61,728 nt of DNA. Origin: Actinomycetes bacterium (GTDB lineage: Bacteria; Actinomycetota; Coriobacteriia; Coriobacteriales; Eggerthellaceae). Made by a program: the position numbers and the translations under genes. The notes beneath the pieces were generated by a model. It had not been told where the DNA came from. It searched no databases and saw only the letters and a program-made list of their open reading frames with translations. The DNA lies in assembly GCA_023429565.1 (NCBI GenBank), contig JAEZDJ010000075.1, positions 1 through 61,728 of the forward strand, read 5' to 3'. Position 1 is the first letter of the stretch. Each line of letters starts with the position of its first letter. Below, one piece after another: positions 26,377 to 34,399 of this stretch.

Positions 26377-28821
26377 CTAACCCAACTGCAGCACCGGATG
26401 CAAGTCGTCCATGCGCACGGTACGCTTCCGATAGGCAACCACAGCCGTCAGCGCGAAGCAGACGATGCCGATGGCCGCCAAGACGAAGCAATCGAAGCCG
26501 ACGGTTCCGTAATCCAAGCCCGTCATGATCTGGCGCATGCCCTGCACCACGTACGACATGGGCATGTAAGGATTGATGGCCTGGAAGAAATCAGGCGTGG
26601 TCTGAATGGGAAACGTTCCCGCCGAGGCGGTCAGCTGCAGCATGAGCAGGATGATGGCCACGAACTTCCCGGGGAATCCGAACGCGGCCATGAGGAACTG
26701 CATGATGGCCGTGAACACGAGAGCCGTCAAATACCCCATGGCATAGAAGGCCGGGACGTTGTCGATCTGCAGCTGGAGCCCGAATTGCAACACCACCATG
26801 AGCAGGGTGGCCTGAATGAGCGCAAAGACCGCCATGGGAAGATAGTTCGAGAACGCCACCATGACCGGATTGCCGCCCGAGATGATGAGGCGCTTGTTGA
26901 GCGGCTTGAACACAAAGCCTGCCACCAAACCGCCAACCCACAGGCCCAGCGCCATGAAGTAGGGCGCGAAGCCCGTGCCGTAGTTCTTAACCGTCGTGTA
27001 GTACTCGTCAACCAATTCCACCGGATCGCCCATGACGTCGGCCTTGCCGTCGATGTTCGACGTCTGCTCCGCCGCAGTTTCCGCCCCCTCCGCAAGGCCA
27101 GACTGCAGGGTGGACGAGCCGTCGACCGCATCGGAAAGGCCCGTCGTCAACGTGGCGCTGCCCTCCTCGAGCTGGCTTGAGCCGCTTGCGATCTGGGCCG
27201 ATCCGTCCTTTGCAGACTGCGTGCCGGACAGCAGCTGGGAGGCGCCGTCGTCGAGCTGTGAGGCGCCGGACACGGCGGATGAAGCCCCGCCATCAACCTG
27301 GGAAGCGCCGGATGAGAGCTGCGAGGCGCCGGCCGCGAGCTCGGCCATGCGGGCATCCACTTCAGACGCGCCGTCGTCAAGCTGGGAGGCGCCGGCTGAG
27401 AGCCGCTGGAGGTCGGACGATTTCGAAGCCAGCTGATCCTTCGTGTTCGAGAGGGAGTCGTGCAGCGTGGCGGCACCCGAGCCAAGCGTGCCCGCTCCGC
27501 CGTTGGAAGTCGCGTATATCAGCTTCGTCAGGCCATAGGGGTCGCCCGCGGCGCTGTTGCTGCCAGAAACGGCGTCGAGCGACGAGCTGATGGTCCCCAG
27601 CGCGCCCTGCATCGTGGAGCTTCCCGTGTCGCCCGAGGTCCCCATTCCGTCAGAGACGCCCTTGATGATGGCGAGTGCTTGTTGCTTTTCCTCTTCGGTG
27701 ACATTGGGCTTCGACAGGATGGCGTATGCGCCGTCGAGGCCCGCCTTCGCCGTCGTCATGGTACCCGACAGCGCCTGGACTCCGGAGTTTATCTGGTCGA
27801 CTCCGTTCCTCGCGTCGACGGCCCCTTGGTTGACTTGGGCGATGCCCTGCTGGAGCGCGTGGGAACCGCCGATCAGCGTCTGTGAGTCGGCATCCGACCC
27901 AAGACCCGTGACCAGCGATCCCATGCTCTCCACCATCTGCTGCACGCCACTGTTCACCTGGCTTGCGCCGCTGGAAACGGCACCCGTCCCCTCGCTCTTG
28001 AGCTGTGATGCGCCCTGTGCGACGCTTCCGGCCCCTTGGGCCACCTGGCCGGTGCCAGCCTTGAGCTGGTTCGCCCCGGACACCAGGGACAACGTGCCCT
28101 GCTTGAGGGTTATCGTACCGGTGAAGAGCTGGGCGAGGCCGTCGTCGAGCGACGTCGCGCCATCAGACAGCGTGCCGAGGTTGGTCGTGATGGTCTGGCT
28201 GCCGTCATGGGCAGTGGTCAGGCCGTCTTTGAGCGTGCCCGCGCCGTCGGCTGCGGTCTGGATGTCCTTGCCGGAATCGGCCACGCGGTTGAGGACCGTG
28301 TTCCAGTATTCATGGGAAACGGTGCCGCTCACCTTCGTGCGGACCTCTTTCCACACCGTCTGGCCAATTTGGGATGCCAACATGTTTTCGCTCTGGTTGT
28401 AATTCACCAGGAGCTGGGCCTTCTCGGGATCGCTCGTCTCCGCAGAGGCGACGCTCTCGGAAAAATTCGAGGGTATGGTGCACACCATATAATACGCGCC
28501 GTCCTCGAGGCCCTTCTGGGCCTCATCCGCCGACACGAAGTTCCACTCCAAGCCTTCGTCGTTGTTTTTCAGCTCGTCCACCACGTCCTCGCCCAAATTG
28601 CGCTGCTCGGTTGCGATGACCGCCCCCTGATCTTCGTTCACCACCGCAACGGGAACTGTGTTCAGACGCGCGTAGGGATCTTGGAACGCGGCCAAATACA
28701 GCGCTCCATACAGCAGTGGCATGATGCCGATTGCGGCAATGACCACCCACATGACCTTTGAGGCCGTGATGTTCTTCCATTCGAGTCCGGCAAAGCGCAG
28801 CCCTTTGAATGCCATGATCAC
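26377..28821 (-). CDS. YhgE/Pip-family membrane protein (ABC-2-like exporter subunit)
   Basis: An 814-residue membrane protein. One N-terminal helix (VMWVVIAAIGIMPLLYGALY) is followed by the YhgE signature ARLNTVPVAVVNEDQGA. A long extracytoplasmic region of about 450 residues is full of heptad-like repeats (GASQLDDGAS, GASQLSSGAS and variants), likely coiled. Five C-terminal helices from about residue 640 resemble ABC-2 permeases. Relatives are phage receptors or export subunits. It shares an ATGA overlap with the upstream ATPase gene, so the pair probably forms one transporter. The substrate is unknown; TetR control suggests a drug, lipid or metabolite. Confidence 0.9.
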   Translation of the reverse strand: MIMAFKGLRFAGLEWKNITASKVMWVVIAAIGIMPLLYGALYLAAFQDPYARLNTVPVAVVNEDQGAVIATEQRNLGEDVVDELKNNDEGLEWNFVSADEAQKGLEDGAYYMVCTIPSNFSESVASAETSDPEKAQLLVNYNQSENMLASQIGQTVWKEVRTKVSGTVSHEYWNTVLNRVADSGKDIQTAADGAGTLKDGLTTAHDGSQTITTNLGTLSDGATSLDDGLAQLFTGTITLKQGTLSLVSGANQLKAGTGQVAQGAGSVAQGASQLKSEGTGAVSSGASQVNSGVQQMVESMGSLVTGLGSDADSQTLIGGSHALQQGIAQVNQGAVDARNGVDQINSGVQALSGTMTTAKAGLDGAYAILSKPNVTEEEKQQALAIIKGVSDGMGTSGDTGSSTMQGALGTISSSLDAVSGSNSAAGDPYGLTKLIYATSNGGAGTLGSGAATLHDSLSNTKDQLASKSSDLQRLSAGASQLDDGASEVDARMAELAAGASQLSSGASQVDGGASSAVSGASQLDDGASQLLSGTQSAKDGSAQIASGSSQLEEGSATLTTGLSDAVDGSSTLQSGLAEGAETAAEQTSNIDGKADVMGDPVELVDEYYTTVKNYGTGFAPYFMALGLWVGGLVAGFVFKPLNKRLIISGGNPVMVAFSNYLPMAVFALIQATLLMVVLQFGLQLQIDNVPAFYAMGYLTALVFTAIMQFLMAAFGFPGKFVAIILLMLQLTASAGTFPIQTTPDFFQAINPYMPMSYVVQGMRQIMTGLDYGTVGFDCFVLAAIGIVCFALTAVVAYRKRTVRMDDLHPVLQLG

Positions 28822-29648
28822 TCGCCTTCCTTCGCCAAATACACGGTCGCGTCCGCCATGGCGGCAAGGCTGCGTTCGACCACGCCCACCACCACGGCCA
28901 CGCCGCGTTCGCGAGACAAGGCAAGCAACGTGTTCATGAGGCCCTCCGACTGCGCCATGGTCAGCTGATCCTCGACGTCGTCGATGACCACCGCATCGGG
29001 ATCTCCGATGAATGCCAGCGCAATGCCCAGCTGAGCGAGCTGCTGCGACGTGAGATCCTTCACGCGCACGTTAGCGATGTCGGCAAGGTCCCAGTCAGCC
29101 AGATAAGCCTGCACCGTCTCACGGTTGGCCTTGCAACCGCGAAGCTGAAGCTCCGCGCTGACCGCATAGGAGGCAGTCAGGCTGTCTTGGAGATCATTCA
29201 GGCCATTGAACAGACCTAACCCAATATGGCGCTCCACCTTGGCGCGTTGCTTGGGCAGAGAGAACCCGCCCACCGTCAGCGTGCCTCCGGTCGCCTTCAT
29301 CCTGCCCGACAACGTGAGCAGGAGCGCCGTCTTCCCACTCCCATTGCGTCCGCGCACGGCCACGACTTCGCCCTTGTGCGCATCGACGGTCACGCCCCGA
29401 TAGGCAAACCCCAGAAGCGTGCGGAGCTCCAAGTCCTGCGCGCTCAGGTAGGGAGCATGCAAGAACTGACTCTCGCTGCGCACGAAGGTGCCCGACTCCG
29501 GGCCCTGCGGCAGATGCGTCTGCCACCGAGCCTCCTTTGTTTCAACCACGTTCTTGTCTCCTTCTGATACAGCTGCCGGCACCGCGAGGCGAGTCACTTC
29601 CGACGCTTCTTTCGCCGCCGAACGCCTCGCGACAATGCCGCCCGACAT
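28818..29648 (-). CDS. ABC transporter ATPase, atypical
   Basis: Residues about 75-275 are an ABC ATPase: Walker A GRNGSGKTA, a Q-loop region, and Walker B DAVVIDDVED. The signature position reads LTSQQLAQLG instead of LSGGQ, and the residue after Walker B is Asp where the catalytic Glu normally stands. Around 70 N-terminal residues precede the domain and look disordered. These changes suggest slow or regulatory ATP turnover. It is the first gene of the TetR-controlled operon and overlaps the YhgE-like gene by 4 nt. Initiation at 29648 is likely but the ribosome site is only fair; a later in-frame start is possible. Confidence 0.85.
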   Translation of the reverse strand: MSGGIVARRSAAKEASEVTRLAVPAAVSEGDKNVVETKEARWQTHLPQGPESGTFVRSESQFLHAPYLSAQDLELRTLLGFAYRGVTVDAHKGEVVAVRGRNGSGKTALLLTLSGRMKATGGTLTVGGFSLPKQRAKVERHIGLGLFNGLNDLQDSLTASYAVSAELQLRGCKANRETVQAYLADWDLADIANVRVKDLTSQQLAQLGIALAFIGDPDAVVIDDVEDQLTMAQSEGLMNTLLALSRERGVAVVVGVVERSLAAMADATVYLAKEGE

Positions 29649-29666
29649 CGCTTGATGCCCTTTTTG

Positions 29667-29680
29667 ACTGACTAGTCAGT
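29667..29680. promoter_or_regulatory. Perfect palindromic operator of the TetR operon
   Basis: ACTGACTAGTCAGT is its own reverse complement and lies 18 bp before the ATPase start codon. A minus-strand TATACT (-10) is just upstream of it, so the site would overlap the transcription start. Its size and place suit a TetR-family dimer. Confidence 0.8.
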
Positions 29681-29940
29681 TTATTTCGTACGGAAGTATA
29701 GCACCGGGAAAGGGAGAGGCAAGGCTCTCCCCCCTTTGACCACAATTCGACCGCGAGCGGCATCATGAAGACGGCGAACATTCCGACAGAGACCCGCGCG
29801 GCCGAACGGAAAGCGAGGGCGCCGCGGACGATGGGGCGGGCTGGATCGAAGGAATCACTGGCTGGTCAAAAGCACTGGCTGGGTCAAAAGCACCAGCCTG
29901 ATCGAAAGGGGCACCGGATGGGTCGTCGAGATCGGCGAGC

Positions 29941-29996
29941 CCGACAACGTGCCAGGCAAAGCCTCTTCCCGACAACGTGCTAGGCAAAGCCTCTTC
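29941..29996. repeat. 28-bp tandem direct repeat
   Basis: Two adjacent copies, 29941-29968 and 29969-29996, differ at one base. Each begins CCGACAACGTG and ends AAAGCCTCTTC. Confidence 0.9.
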
Positions 29997-30177
29997 GGGT
30001 GTTGGCCCTTCGCTGTTTCTGGCGAGTGCCCCACCTCTGAGGCATTCCCAGCAACGACGTTTGCCGCCGTCGACCCCAGCGGAGGCCCCGTTGTCTGCCC
30101 GGGCGCCGACGGCGGAGTCGAGGGATGGCCACGCTGTCCACGACGCCGGCGAGGCCGACAGACCGCAGGTTCGGGCG

Positions 30178-30460
30178 AATCCCCCTGGCGGTGCCATTTT
30201 CGCGTCAAATACGACCGCGCGATAGCAACCAAGGTGATCCATGCGCCCGGATCCCCCTCGAGGTGCCATTTTCCCACCAATTGTGACATCCGGGAGCGCG
30301 CTTGCAGTCATCGAGTCCGCGCAATGAATCGCATCCCTTTCTCCTTCTGCGAATCTCCTGCTCAGAGGCCTCTGAAAAAAGGGGTGAAACTATATCGGAA
30401 GACAGGGACCGCGAAGAGGGACCGGCTTCTCGCCCCGATGTCACAATTGGCGTGTTTTTG
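30178..30460. repeat. Three copies of a dispersed motif in both orientations
   Basis: Two direct copies near 30178-30215 and 30251-30290 share ATCCCCCT, then GGTGCCATTTTC, then CAA and GAC at matching positions. A third, inverted copy overlaps 30437-30460. Copies 2 and 3 share the perfect 14-bp arm CCAATTGTGACATC (30277-30290, inverted at 30437-30450). Confidence 0.65.
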
Positions 30461-30484
30461 GCACATTTCCCCTTTTTTCGATCA

Positions 30485-30694
30485 TCGTCATACTGCTTGG
30501 GAGCATTGCCGGGAGCCACGGCGCTCACCCCTTGGGAATTGCACACCTCGGCCGTCGCCATGCTGCCTGGACGCATGAGGAGTGCGGGCATATGCTTCGT
30601 CTTGTCGGAACTCAGCCCGGCCTTCGTCGTGCTGCTTGGGCTCATTCGAGGCCCGGGCATTCCGCCCAGCCCCGCAAGCGCCCAGCCCCGCAAG
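30485..30694. repeat. About 70-bp degenerate tandem repeats ending in a 16-bp tandem pair
   Basis: A core resembling TCGTCATGCTGCTTGG begins at 30485, 30555 and 30624, spaced 70 and 69 bp. The third unit holds CGCCCAGCCCCGCAAG twice in tandem (30663-30678, 30679-30694). Confidence 0.6.
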
Positions 30695-31027
30695 ACCCGA
30701 CGTCCCTGGGCACATGCCTCGTCGGGGACACTCCGGGCATCGCCTTCCTGGGAGGCGGCCTGCCGGGCAGGACATCCGCCCCGCTCTCCGCCGCTTCGTC
30801 CTTCGCCGTTCCCGGCCTTCGTCACCCCAGCCCTGCCCTTCGCACCCCCTTCCAACACCCCCCGTCACCCGCTTGCGCCATAGCCCTCTCGTTCGACGGC
30901 GTGGGCGGGCCGTGGCGCTTCTCGTTTGGGGTCATGGGCAGCCCATGGCGCCGCCCGTCCAGGAACGGGGCAGGCCAGATGCCGCTCGACACCCTGGCGG
31001 ACCTTCGGAAGCAGCGAAGAACCGGGA

Positions 31028-31043
31028 TGTTTCACGTGAAACA
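31028..31043. promoter_or_regulatory. parS site for ParB chromosome partitioning
   Basis: TGTTTCACGTGAAACA is a perfect 16-bp palindrome identical to the consensus centromere-like parS site bound by ParB in most bacteria. It lies between genes, 245 bp before the PadR start. parS sites usually cluster in the origin-proximal part of the chromosome. No parA or parB gene is in the window. Confidence 0.92.
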
Positions 31044-31287
31044 TTTGTTCTTGTTTTAACGAAAAACACCCCGTCGCGAAACTTCTGGCAGCTTGGCATT
31101 CGGTTGCTCCAGCCCCTCCCCCACCCTTGTCACAAGCGTCGCACAGGGACTCGATGAAAAGAAAGTAATGGCAATGAGCAAATAGTTATGAGATGATAGT
31201 GGTTGTTTTGTTTAGCATAGATGCCATGGTCGAGCATGCGCCGTTTCCTTGACGCAGGGAGCATCGAAATCGAGAAGGGACCACCCC

Positions 31288-31722
31288 ATGTGGAGCAGCT
31301 GCCATCCTAAAACCGACGAGGACCTCAAGGAATGCGCCGAACTCGGCAAGTCGCTCAACCGCCTTTCGCAACCCACGATTCTCACGCTGCTCGCCCGGTC
31401 GGACAAGCCGCTGCACGGCTATGTGATCGTGCAGATGGCCGCCCAATCACCCATGTTCGGAGGAAAGAAGCCCGACGCAACCGGCATCTACCGGGCCCTC
31501 AAGCGCATGGAGGAGAGCGGCTTGGTCACGTCCGCCTGGGACACTCCCGAGGAAGGATCGGCCAAGCGCCTGTTCACCCTCACCGACCAAGGGCGCCACT
31601 GCCTTCGCCGCTGGATCGACGCACTCGCCTGCTATCAGCTGACCCTCGAGGAATTGCGGGCTGAAGCCGCCGGCGCGCTCGGCATCGACCTGCCCGACAC
31701 GCCCCTCTGCTCACACGAATAA
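31288..31722 (+). CDS. PadR-family transcriptional regulator
   Basis: A 144-residue winged-helix repressor. The PadR pattern is seen: ILTLLARSDKPLHGYVIVQMA, GIYRALKRMEESGLVTSAW, and KRLFTLTDQGRHCLRRW, followed by a C-terminal dimer helix. The ATG at 31288 has GAGAAGGGA upstream, after an AT-rich stretch (about 31160-31225) that should carry the promoter. It is co-transcribed with the flavin reductase gene 8 nt downstream, which is probably its target. The effector is unknown. Confidence 0.92.
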   Translation: MWSSCHPKTDEDLKECAELGKSLNRLSQPTILTLLARSDKPLHGYVIVQMAAQSPMFGGKKPDATGIYRALKRMEESGLVTSAWDTPEEGSAKRLFTLTDQGRHCLRRWIDALACYQLTLEELRAEAAGALGIDLPDTPLCSHE

Positions 31723-31730
31723 GAACACCC

Positions 31731-32312
31731 ATGGCCTCCCCCTATCGACAGGTGACGGGGCGAGATGTCGCCGCACTGCTGAACCCTCGGCCCGCCGTGG
31801 TCGTCGGAGCACACGACGGGGACGAGACGGGATTTGCCACTATCGCCTGGATCACCCCCATCTCCCATGACCCCGCGCTGTTGGCCTTCGCCCTGCGGGC
31901 GCAGTCACACACGATGGGACTCATCCGTGAGGCGGGAGCCTTCTCCGTGTCGGTGCTTGACGCACGGGCCTTCGATTCCATCGAAGTGGCCACCTATTGC
32001 GGGAACAGCTCCGGACATCGGGAAGACAAGGGAACGGGCCTCGCGCATCGGCTCGTCAAGCCGAAAGGCCAAGTCGGAAAAGAAATCGCAGGCAATGAGC
32101 TTCCTGTGGTCGCAGGCGCCCTCTCATGGCTCGCCTGCGAGGTGGAGGACATCCGCGAAGCGGGCGACCATCTGCTGACCACCGCCTTCGTCACCGAAGC
32201 CCACACGCGCTGCGACAGCGACGACAAAGGCCGCGTCTCGTCGATCGACGCCCTGCTCTGCATTCAGCACGACGTGTTCGCCATCGCCGAAGCGACGGAT
32301 CGCTCTTCCTGA
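31731..32312 (+). CDS. Flavin reductase-like (flavoredoxin-type) protein
   Basis: A 193-residue soluble protein of the FMN-binding split-barrel family. Typical segments are RPAVVVGAHDGDETGFATIAWITPIS, SHTMGLIREAGAFSVSVLD and YCGNSSGHREDK. Such proteins bind FMN and act as flavin reductases or electron-transfer flavoredoxins. It starts 8 nt after the PadR gene, so a two-gene unit is likely, and PadR may respond to the compound this protein acts on. The physiological partner is not visible. Confidence 0.88.
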   Translation: MASPYRQVTGRDVAALLNPRPAVVVGAHDGDETGFATIAWITPISHDPALLAFALRAQSHTMGLIREAGAFSVSVLDARAFDSIEVATYCGNSSGHREDKGTGLAHRLVKPKGQVGKEIAGNELPVVAGALSWLACEVEDIREAGDHLLTTAFVTEAHTRCDSDDKGRVSSIDALLCIQHDVFAIAEATDRSS

Positions 32313-32672
32313 AGGAAACGGCGCAGAAGCCGCACGCAACCGAAGCGACACCTAGGCAGATGGCTCCCCGCGTCACAGGCCGCCCCCTCACGCAGGGGAA
32401 ACGGCGGGCGCCCGAAGCCGAAGCAGGGCCTTCCGGCAGAAAGACGCCCCGCAACCGCGCATCGAACTCGGTCTCAGACGAACCTGAACCCGAACCCCAG
32501 CACGCGCATGATCGCACGCGAGCACAATCCCGACAGTCGCCCCTTGCCCCGTTGCGCCCTTCGGTCCCCCCGGCATTCCAGTCCCCCGATCCCCTCAACG
32601 CCTGGTCTCGCAGAAAAACGAGCCGCGTCGCAGGGACGCCTGAAGCAAGAAAGGCGGGTTTGAGACAAGGGG
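32313..32672. other. Intergenic region, no gene seen
   Basis: Convergent space between the flavin reductase and GNAT genes. Open frames here lack family features. No convincing terminator hairpin was found. Confidence 0.4.
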
Positions 32673-33128
32673 TCAGTCGACGCCTTTCGAAGGTCGCTGC
32701 AGCTTCTTCCCCAGAGGAACGGGGCCGCATTCGTCGAACAGTTCGCATTCGTCGCATTCGGCCACAATCTCGCCCCGGATGTCAGCCCAGTCCACCGGAA
32801 CGAAACCGAGCGCCTCGTAGAACGTCAGGCTCGATCCGCGCGACACCAGCCGCAGCTCTCCCTGCGTCTCGAGAGCATCCTCGACCAGCGCACGGCCGAC
32901 TCCCACTCCGCGCCAGGTCGGATAGGTGACCACGGGATTCACGTGGGCGACGCCGACCTCGTCGAACGTGAGGCGCAGGAAGCCCACCACCTCGTCGATG
33001 TCGTCAACCGCCACGCGCAGGTTTTCCGTGCTGTCGATGCCGCCCATGCCCTCCGCGAAGGCATATGAGGTGCAGTACCCCAGATCATCTTCCCGTGCAT
33101 CGCGGATATGGAACAGTTCCTCGGCCAT
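32673..33128 (-). CDS. GNAT-family N-acetyltransferase with C-terminal cysteine motif
   Basis: A 151-residue acetyltransferase. The acetyl-CoA site is WRGVGVGRALVEDAL and the C-terminal strand is SSLTFYEALGFVPVDW. After the fold comes CDECELFDECGPVPLGKKL, a CX2CX5C motif that could bind a metal or be redox-active. The ATG at 33128 follows a strong AGGAGG; longer frames lack a site. The acetyl acceptor is unknown. It lies 290 bp beyond the end of the molybdoenzyme cluster on the same strand; the gap has no recognised gene. Confidence 0.88.
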   Translation of the reverse strand: MAEELFHIRDAREDDLGYCTSYAFAEGMGGIDSTENLRVAVDDIDEVVGFLRLTFDEVGVAHVNPVVTYPTWRGVGVGRALVEDALETQGELRLVSRGSSLTFYEALGFVPVDWADIRGEIVAECDECELFDECGPVPLGKKLQRPSKGVD

Positions 33129-33418
33129 GAATCCTCCTGAACGATAGACTGGGCATGGGTCGTTCCCCGCAGCGCGCGCAACGAACGCGTCTCGCACCCT
33201 GCCACGGCAACGTACCCCCCGCACTTCGTGCCCTGCCGCGGCAATGTGCACGCTCTGGCACCCCGGCACGGTCCGCCCGCCCCTGCAACAACGAGGCAGC
33301 CAACACCTCCCTGCGCACCATGCGATGGCGTGGCAACGCGCCCCTCCCCGCGCCGCGGGGCAACACGCACCTCACGCACGCGCCACCTTACGCCATGCAG
33401 CCAGCACGGCCCCGCGGA

Positions 33419-34399
33419 TCAGAACGGCGGGAGGTATATCTTGTCGCGGGACTGCGGGATGGCCCGCTTGCCAAGCTCCTTCAACCCCTTGATGACCTCG
33501 GGCATGAGCGACACGGGAATGCCCATCATCATCATGGAGTCGTCCACGTCGGAGCTAGCCCGACAGCCGTAGCAGCCGAACGAGATGTTGATCTGCTGCG
33601 TCGTCAAGGGAAGCAGCGTCGTCTCGACGCACTGGGCGTTGTAGCCGCTCGCATGGAACTCATGACGATGCCCCGTATAGTACGAGGTCGCCATGGAAAG
33701 CCACATCATCTGTTCCGGCTTGGCGATGACGGCGACCACGTCGGCTTCGCAGCGCGCATCGTCGAGCGGGCACACCACGGTCGCATCGATCGTTCGCGGC
33801 TCCAAACAGGGACGTTCGTGCACCATGCGCTTCGCCGCCTCCACCGAGTCAAGCTTGTGGAACAGGATGTACAGCTCGCCCGAAGCCAGCTTCTCCGGCA
33901 TGGGAGTCAACCCCAGAATGGACGTGCCGTCGGGGCAGGCGTGCCGGTTGGCCGGCATCATGAGGCACCGTCCCCGGCGGGCGGCCATGAGCGACTGGCA
34001 GTAGCGGAGCCTCTCTTCCGGCAGGGGCACGTCGGGAAGCGGATCCCCCGCCTTCACGAGGGAGATGGCGACCGGATGCCAACGAAGTCCGAGGATGTCC
34101 TTCATCGCTTCCGCCCATTCCCGATACTGCTTCTTGACAGCCGGGTCCAGCGGAGGGGCGGTTTCCCGGCTGGCAGCTGCAGCCCGCGTGGCCAAGGAGG
34201 CTTCTATGCGGATGGCATGCTCCGGGCATTGTCCCGCGCAGGTCTCGCACCCCCAGCAATCCTCCGCCCGCACCGCCTGGGGATCCCGCCCGTCCATCTC
34301 GAACACGTTCACGGGGCAGAATGCCTCGCACAACCCACAGCCCGTGCAACTCTCCCTGTCGATACGAATGGCGTATGCGACTTCATTCCCGTTCGCCAT
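33419..34399 (-). CDS. Ferredoxin-DUF169 fusion protein
   Basis: Two parts. Residues about 8-55 form two 4Fe-4S motifs (CTGCGLCEAFCP and CWGCETCAGQCP). Residues about 75-326 match DUF169, a family of unknown function with conserved segments such as LGLRWHPVAISLV and FGCYGCRASSDV. The role is probably in electron transfer or cofactor handling. The ATG at 34399 has GAGGAGGC upstream and overlaps the end of the radical SAM gene by 17 nt, so the two are coupled. It is the last gene of the cluster. Alternative: a stand-alone reductase component. Confidence 0.85.
   Translation of the reverse strand: MANGNEVAYAIRIDRESCTGCGLCEAFCPVNVFEMDGRDPQAVRAEDCWGCETCAGQCPEHAIRIEASLATRAAAASRETAPPLDPAVKKQYREWAEAMKDILGLRWHPVAISLVKAGDPLPDVPLPEERLRYCQSLMAARRGRCLMMPANRHACPDGTSILGLTPMPEKLASGELYILFHKLDSVEAAKRMVHERPCLEPRTIDATVVCPLDDARCEADVVAVIAKPEQMMWLSMATSYYTGHRHEFHASGYNAQCVETTLLPLTTQQINISFGCYGCRASSDVDDSMMMMGIPVSLMPEVIKGLKELGKRAIPQSRDKIYLPPF

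Larger units (their letters stand above)
29681..31027. other. Gene-poor, repeat-rich 1.3 kb region
   Basis: GC-rich DNA with many overlapping open frames on both strands. None has a family resemblance, credible start or normal amino acid use, so I call no gene. It contains 28-bp, 16-bp and about 70-bp tandem repeats and a dispersed motif that recurs in both orientations (entries below). A remnant of decayed or mobile DNA is possible. Confidence 0.55.

Noticed and set aside
29941..30694. CRISPR array
   Set aside because: Repeats are degenerate, of mixed lengths, without uniform spacers or nearby cas genes.
29763..30883. Proteins of about 180-220 residues in the repeat-rich region
   Set aside because: Frames overlap on both strands, lack ribosome sites and known domains, and follow the DNA repeats.
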